NCBI RefSeq assembly: GCF_030815485.1
Contig: NZ_JAUSWV010000002.1
Coordinates: 434,001 to 498,000, forward strand
Source of the DNA: Streptomyces rishiriensis
GTDB taxonomy: Bacteria > Actinomycetota > Actinomycetes > Streptomycetales > Streptomycetaceae
Length of the DNA: 64,000 nt
Reading direction: 5' to 3'
Part shown: positions 60,041 through 64,000 of the stretch, in pieces
Layout: every line of letters begins with the position of its first letter
How positions within the stretch are numbered: the first letter of the stretch is position 1
The notes under the pieces: generated by a model
Databases searched by the model: none
The model's input: the letters and a program-made list of their open reading frames with translations, nothing else
What the model was told of the DNA's origin: nothing
Position numbers and translations under genes: made by a program

Positions 60041-60685
60041 ATGACCAGCCACTTGCCTCAGACCGTGCGCTCCGACGCCCGCGACAACCGGGCCCGCATC
60101 CTGGACGCCGCCCGCGCGGTGTTCGGTGAGGAGGGCCTGGGTGCGCCCATGCGCGAGGTCGCCCGGCATGCGGGCGTCGGCCCCGCCACGCTGTACCGGC
60201 ACTTCCCGACCAAGCAGGCCCTGATCTCGGAGACCTTCGCCGAGCAGCGGCGGGCCTGCCACGCCGCCGTCCGCGACGCTCTCACGGACACGGACCCGTG
60301 GCGCGGATTCCGGGGCCTGGTCGAGCGGATCTGCGAACTCCACGCGCACAGCCGGGGATTCGCCGACGCCTTCATGACAGCCTTCCCCGAGGCCATGGAC
60401 TTCGCCGCCGACCGAGAGCGGACTCTGCACGCGGTCGCCGAACTGGCCCGCCGCGCCCAGGAGACCGGCCGGCTCCGCCCCGGCTTCGTCGTCGACGACC
60501 TGATCCTCATGCTCATGGCCCACCGGGGCGTCCAGGATGCGCCGCGTGCCGCCCGGGTCACCGCCTCCCGCCGCTTCGCCGCCTACGTGATCGAGGCGTT
60601 CCGCGCCGCGCCGGAGACGGGAGCCCCTACGCCGCTGCCGCCGGCACCACGCCTGCAGCTCGCGCGCTCGCCCAGCACCCCGTGA
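60041..60685 (+). CDS. TetR-family transcriptional repressor
   Basis: A 214-residue TetR. The HTH reads APMREVARHAGVGPATLYRH, and the C-terminal domain resembles that of the SCO-type TetRs with FVVDDLILMLMAHRGVQDAP. A weak AAACG precedes the ATG at 60041, so translation could be near-leaderless. It is divergent from an MDR reductase and has a perfect operator upstream. Autorepression and control of the reductase are likely; the ligand may be a quinone or enone. Confidence 0.9.
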   Translation: MTSHLPQTVRSDARDNRARILDAARAVFGEEGLGAPMREVARHAGVGPATLYRHFPTKQALISETFAEQRRACHAAVRDALTDTDPWRGFRGLVERICELHAHSRGFADAFMTAFPEAMDFAADRERTLHAVAELARRAQETGRLRPGFVVDDLILMLMAHRGVQDAPRAARVTASRRFAAYVIEAFRAAPETGAPTPLPPAPRLQLARSPSTP

Positions 60686-61109
60686 CCCCGCCGCCACGAG
60701 GTCTGTCAATCCACGCAGCCCACAGCCTTGCCGGGTGCCGCAGCAGGCTGGCAAAGGCTCAGGTGATCGACACCGAGCGGCATACTGGGCGCGGGGCTAT
60801 ACGGCGCTACGGCAGTGCACGAACCCGATCGGGGAGCATGGCGGACGAGCGGTTCCAGGGCACTGGCGGCCGGGCGGGTCCACCACGAGCGAGCTGGGCT
60901 GACGGGCGAACAGTGCGGGCTGTGAAGGAGATCGGTGTCGTGCCGCTGCCGCCGGAGCCGGAAGAGCAGGCGCGAGAAGCTGACCGTCGACAAGCTTGCC
61001 GCGCTGGCCGGCCGTGGACTGGAGTGGGCGGCGGGGTGACGACGTCGTGCGTGGCCCGGGCCCGAGTAGGGTCATCCGGTCTTGTCCTACGGATGGAGCG
61101 GGCCGGTTC
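60686..61109. other. Intergenic region, nothing recognised
   Basis: About 420 bases between tetR and the CadD-like gene. Open frames are low-complexity; no hairpin or promoter is convincing. Confidence 0.45.
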
Positions 61110-61724
61110 GTGAATCTGGGAGTTATCGGGCAGGCGGCTGGGTTGTTCGCCGTCACGAACATCGACGACATCCTGGTCTTGGCGTTGTTCTTCGCCCAGG
61201 GTGCCGGACAGCACAATGCGACCCGCAGGATCGTGCTCGGTCAGTACCTCGGTTTCATGGGGATTCTGGCTGTGGCCGTGGCTGCCGCGTTCGGTGCCAC
61301 GTTCCTGCCCGAGGCGGCGATTCCCTACCTCGGGCTGCTGCCGCTCGTTCTTGGTCTCAAAGCCGCCTGGCAGGCTTGGGAGAGCCACCGCGATGCCGGG
61401 GAGGATGACGAAGCCGAGGCCGACGAGGGCGGGCCGGGCCCGCTGGAGGTCGCTGCGGTGACCTTCGCCAACGGCGGTGACAACATCGGCGTCTACGTCC
61501 CCGTGTTCGCCACCGCGGGTGTCGGCGGGATGAGCGTGTACGCCGTGGTGTTCCTCGTGCTGGTGGCAGTCTGGTGCTTCGCGGGCAAGTTCTTCGCCAC
61601 CCGCCCGGTCATCGCCAGGCTTCTCGCCCGGTGGGGTCACATCCTGCTGCCGCTGGTCCTGATCGGGATCGGGCTGCTGATCCTCATCGAGGGCGGCGCG
61701 TTCGGCCTCGGCTCGGCGGCGTGA
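61110..61724 (+). CDS. CadD-family cadmium-resistance transporter
   Basis: A 204-residue membrane protein with five to six hydrophobic segments. The signature is GLFAVTNIDDILVLALFFAQ near the N-terminus and AAVTFANGGDNIGVYVPVFA in the middle; both NIDD and NGGDN are the conserved acidic elements of the LysE-superfamily CadD group. A charged loop (DAGEDDEAEADEGG) separates the halves. It probably exports divalent cadmium or zinc. The GTG at 61110 was chosen by length. No metal regulator is adjacent. Confidence 0.88.
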   Translation: MNLGVIGQAAGLFAVTNIDDILVLALFFAQGAGQHNATRRIVLGQYLGFMGILAVAVAAAFGATFLPEAAIPYLGLLPLVLGLKAAWQAWESHRDAGEDDEAEADEGGPGPLEVAAVTFANGGDNIGVYVPVFATAGVGGMSVYAVVFLVLVAVWCFAGKFFATRPVIARLLARWGHILLPLVLIGIGLLILIEGGAFGLGSAA

Positions 61725-62064
61725 GGCCGCGCTGCTCGCACGGACGAGGAAGAGCCGCGGCTGCTGCCGCCTGGCGCTTCGAAGGCCGCGGTAGAGCCCT
61801 GGACTTCGGCCGGCCGCCCGAGCCTGACCGGCGCGACATCATGGACGCCATCCACAGGCGCGCGCCGCCTACGCACCGCGAGCCGGCCGCCGGGCGCTGC
61901 ATCCCCGCTCCCGTCGTCGTCTCCGCCCAGGGCGAAAGCCGCGCGACACAGGAGCCGCCGGGCGCCCTGCAGTCACCGCCGCCGACCCCGGATCTCACGG
62001 TGTACGCCCCGCTCGTTTCGCTTCACTTCGGCGGGGGCGCTGACCGGTCGTGCGTCGGAACGGC
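61725..62064. other. Intergenic region, nothing recognised
   Basis: About 340 bases between the convergent CadD-like and RNA-ligase-like genes. No strong hairpin was found. Plus-strand frames are low-complexity. Confidence 0.45.
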
Positions 62065-62598
62065 TCAAGGGCGTGCCTCCAGCACCTCCAGGGCGCCGGT
62101 CTCGGTGTCGTAGCTGCGCAGCGTGATGAGCCGAACCGACAGCGGCGGCGCCGGCAGCAATTCGGGAACGTGCCGGCCGACGAAGGCACCTGCCCGCCGG
62201 GTACGGCCGAGGGTGACGTGCGGGCTCCAGCGCCCAGGTTCATGAAATGGGTTGAGAGTCCCGGGCGGGCTGTCCGAGGCCACCGCCTCCCACACCCGAC
62301 GGTGCAAGTCGGCCAGCGCGGAGTCGAGGTCAAGCGCCCAGGCCAGCACCGAGGTGGGTCTCTCGAAGCGGACCACGCCGGTGAATCGCACCGGGAGCGG
62401 CAGGGCGGCGGCCACGTCGGCGAGCTCCCAGCGGATCGGGGCGGTCAGCTCCGGGCAAGCGGCCAGAGTGACGTGCGGGCTGTTGGTCGGTGAGCGGTGG
62501 CGCGCCTGACTGGGCAGCCCCGCGTCCGCGAGCCGCCGCCAGGCCTCCCGAACCGCCAGCTCTGCCGCCTCATCCAACAAAAACTCGACCGTGCGCAC
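62065..62598 (-). CDS. 2'-5' RNA ligase/phosphodiesterase-like protein
   Basis: A 177-residue 2H phosphoesterase. The two HxTL motifs are PHVTLAA (His42) and SPHVTLGR (His127), in the correct symmetric arrangement. Members hydrolyse cyclic phosphodiesters or ligate RNA 2'-5' in vitro. The start is the GTG at 62598. Length is the normal ~180 residues. The upstream 180 bases contain no gene on this strand. Confidence 0.9.
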   Translation of the reverse strand: MRTVEFLLDEAAELAVREAWRRLADAGLPSQARHRSPTNSPHVTLAACPELTAPIRWELADVAAALPLPVRFTGVVRFERPTSVLAWALDLDSALADLHRRVWEAVASDSPPGTLNPFHEPGRWSPHVTLGRTRRAGAFVGRHVPELLPAPPLSVRLITLRSYDTETGALEVLEARP

Positions 62599-62777
62599 CG
62601 CCGCACCCTACCGGCGAGGCCAGGACCAACAGGAACTCCGGCTCGGCGAGGGGGCACAGGCAGCGGAGCCCACCGGGATTCCACGCAGCCCCGGCCCCGC
62701 TGCAGTCGTCTTCGGTGCCCTCATGCAGGCTTCAGCGGCGGGTGCCATCACGCGGCGGACACTCCCTCAGTCGTTCT

Positions 62778-62963
62778 TCAACGGCCATCGCACGGGTCGT
62801 CGTCGGCAGGCATCGGGCCGGTGTCGGCCGCCAGGCAGGAGGAGTAGACCCGCGGCGGCGCGAGCCGCGGCTCCGGTTGTGACGCGGCGCCCACGGCAAT
62901 GGTCGTCAGGGCACCGACGCAGGTCAGCCCTGCTGTCGCAGCGAGCCACGTTCCGCGTCTCAC
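62778..62963 (-). CDS. Small secreted two-cysteine protein B
   Basis: A 61-residue preprotein that starts at a GTG overlapping the upstream gene's stop as GTGA. MRRGTWLAATAGLTCVGALT and TIAVGAASQ form a signal peptide; the short mature part contains SSCLAADTG and DDDPCDG, with two cysteines ~18 residues apart. It is below the size usually called automatically. The coupling and the similar design of the preceding gene argue that it is real. Family unknown. Confidence 0.6.
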   Translation of the reverse strand: MRRGTWLAATAGLTCVGALTTIAVGAASQPEPRLAPPRVYSSCLAADTGPMPADDDPCDGR

Positions 62964-63253
62964 CGATCGCCACCGAAGTGGTCGCGGAGCTCGTCGAGGC
63001 AGTCGCCCGAGGCGCCGACGCCGCCTCGTGAGAAGGCCAGCACGCCGTCTCCCTCGCCTTCCCGCTCGGCCTTGGCCAACTGCCCCTCGATGTCCGCGAT
63101 GTACTCGGCGCACTCGGCACTGACGGGCTGTTCCGGCTGCGGGTCGGGGGTCGAGGACGCGTTGAGTTCGGCGGTGGCGCCAAGGCCGACCGCGCACAGC
63201 ACCGCCCACGCGGCAATCCACGTGCGGCGGCTCATCCGAATCGGCTTGGGCAT
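62960..63253 (-). CDS. Small secreted two-cysteine protein A
   Basis: A 97-residue preprotein. MSRRTWIAAWAVLCAVGLGA near the N-terminus and a LNASS boundary form a signal peptide. The mature part has AECAEYIADIEGQLAKAERE and GASGDCLDELRDHFGG, that is, two cysteines flanking an amphipathic helix. The ATG at 63253 has AGGA 7 bases upstream; an internal ATG at 63235 is possible. It is followed by a coupled gene of the same type. I do not recognise a named family. Confidence 0.7.
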   Translation of the reverse strand: MPKPIRMSRRTWIAAWAVLCAVGLGATAELNASSTPDPQPEQPVSAECAEYIADIEGQLAKAEREGEGDGVLAFSRGGVGASGDCLDELRDHFGGDR

Positions 63254-63891
63254 CCACGCATCCTACGAGCGCCGACGGACAGTCGTGGGCACCGGTCGGG
63301 ACGGAGGACGTGATCTGCAAGCGGCTCACCGATGTCCACCAGCCGTCGGTGAGGTGCGGAGCCGGCAGGAGTACAAGGTAGGCGAGACGGGCGAGTCGTC
63401 GGTGGCCATGACTCCCGTACACGAAGAAGGCGCCGGGCGGGCTCGCGCATCGCCCGGCCGGCACCGGCAACTGGCGTCCTGCCGTGCACGATGCGGTCCC
63501 GACGGACCTTTGAGGGCTCGGCGGGCCGTGCGGGTGAGCGGATCGGTCGCGGTCGGGGCCGGCCCGCTCAATCGCCGTGCAGCGTGCGGGAGATGCATTC
63601 ACCGCCAGGACGAGTGCCACGACGGTCAGACCCGCGCGGCGGGGGCGATGGCGCGCCAGGCGAAGGGAGGCCGGTCATCACAATTGACCGGGTCTCAGGA
63701 CCTTTTGCCAATGTCAGGTAAACCTGGTGTGCGTTTGTGGCCTTCGCTGTGTACGTTCTGTGCCGGGGAGCGAACATCACCACCGCGTGTCTGCCGCCGA
63801 CGTCATGGAAGTCGACCGGCCGTGGACTGCTGTGGGCACGGGTGGTCGCAGATCTCGTATCTGCCTGTCCGCCGTGCGAAGGGGCTGTTCC
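63254..63891. other. Intergenic region with a dyad and possible remnant
   Basis: About 640 bases. CAGGT-AA-ACCTG (63715-63726) is a perfect 5-2-5 repeat between possible divergent promoters. On the minus strand near 63600-63640 one frame reads LTVVALVLAVNASPARC like a signal peptide end, but the downstream frame carries no family features and may be decayed. Confidence 0.45.
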
Positions 63892-64000
63892 GTGGTCACG
63901 TCATCCGCGCGCGGATCGGCGCCGCTTCCCATGTCCCGCCCGTCGCCGACCGTCCGGACCCGGCACACCCCCGTTGTCCGGGAGCCGTACGCGGCCGACC
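63892..64000 (+). CDS. Start of a protein cut by the window end
   Basis: A GTG at 63892 preceded by AAGGGG 7 bases upstream opens a frame that continues past the window. The first 36 residues are Ser/Pro/Arg/Thr-rich (VTSSARGSAPLPMSRPSPTV), as in disordered N-terminal extensions of Streptomyces regulators. Nothing more can be assigned. Confidence 0.5.
   Translation, partial: MVTSSARGSAPLPMSRPSPTVRTRHTPVVREPYAAD

Noticed and set aside
57670..60129. Very long open frame on the plus strand across the MFS gene and the antisense of the MDR gene
   Set aside because: It lies out of frame over two well-supported genes and translates to Arg/Pro/Gly-rich sequence without motifs; this is normal for high-GC DNA.
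61725..62064. Terminator between the convergent CadD and RNA ligase-like genes
   Set aside because: Several GC-rich short complements exist, but none gives a stem clearly better than chance for this composition.

Overview
The window looks like a stretch of a Streptomyces-type actinobacterial chromosome. It is uniformly GC-rich, and TetR, LysR, HxlR, IclR, LacI and PucR regulators are dense. Other pointers are Tat and lipoprotein signals, mycothiol-linked enzymes, a short hydrophobic protein of a kind I associate with Streptomyces, and many GTG/TTG starts. No rRNA, tRNA, phage or CRISPR array was seen. The mix of solitary regulator-enzyme pairs and at least ten decayed genes fits an accessory chromosome arm rather than the conserved core.

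Layout. 1-11 kb: the 3' end of an FAD monooxygenase, a free-standing NRPS condensation-domain protein, a PucR regulator, a ferredoxin reductase/acyl desaturase pair, a transketolase, and a divergent MBL hydrolase/MerR pair. 11-20 kb: a divergent LysR/MDR reductase pair, two divergent exported alpha/beta hydrolases (a lipoprotein esterase and a Tat tannase-like enzyme) that share a 12-base promoter motif, fossils of C4-acid dehydrogenases, and an alpha/beta hydrolase facing a TetR gene across twin operators. 20-28 kb: a small hydrophobic protein, a STAS protein, a P450 with its own phthalate-type reductase and IclR regulator (followed by a remnant of a mycothiol-dependent formaldehyde dehydrogenase), a LysR gene beside a broken hydrolase and a transposase remnant, an NmrA-like fossil and a HIT protein. 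28-38 kb: an MFS/HxlR pair, a small secreted peptide, YciI, Fic/Doc-like and PPOX proteins, a second STAS-like protein, an SDR, and a membrane Ser/Thr kinase coupled to a membrane protein with threonine-containing repeats.

38-47 kb: a frameshifted LacI gene, a LacI-type operator, a broken CBM32-like gene, a secreted CBM6-DUF1996 protein and a DUF305 lipoprotein. A NemR-like TetR and a DJ-1/PfpI protein follow, sharing an operator and bounded by good terminators, and then a RibD-like reductase, DUF4291 and an HxlR/imine-reductase pair. 47-54 kb: a head-to-head SDR/TetR deletion scar, then a TetR gene divergent from a five-gene redox operon (MDR, two NmrA-like proteins, DoxX, LLM oxidoreductase). 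54-64 kb: a GAF-SpoIIE phosphatase, a TPR-like membrane protein, an ArsR-MFS operon with a near-ideal operator and terminator, a divergent MDR/TetR pair, a CadD-like transporter, a 2'-5' RNA ligase-like protein, and two overlapping genes for small secreted cysteine proteins.

How the genes work together. Most loci are short inducible modules: a regulator diverges from, or precedes, one to five enzymes or transporters, with an inverted repeat visible in the gap. The chemistry is dominated by NAD(P)H-dependent handling of quinones, electrophiles and aromatics, and by exported hydrolases and carbohydrate-binding proteins. Two STAS proteins and a SpoIIE phosphatase are parts of partner-switching signalling, but no anti-sigma kinase or sigma factor is nearby. 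Functional names rest on motifs and remembered family resemblance; no database search was possible.
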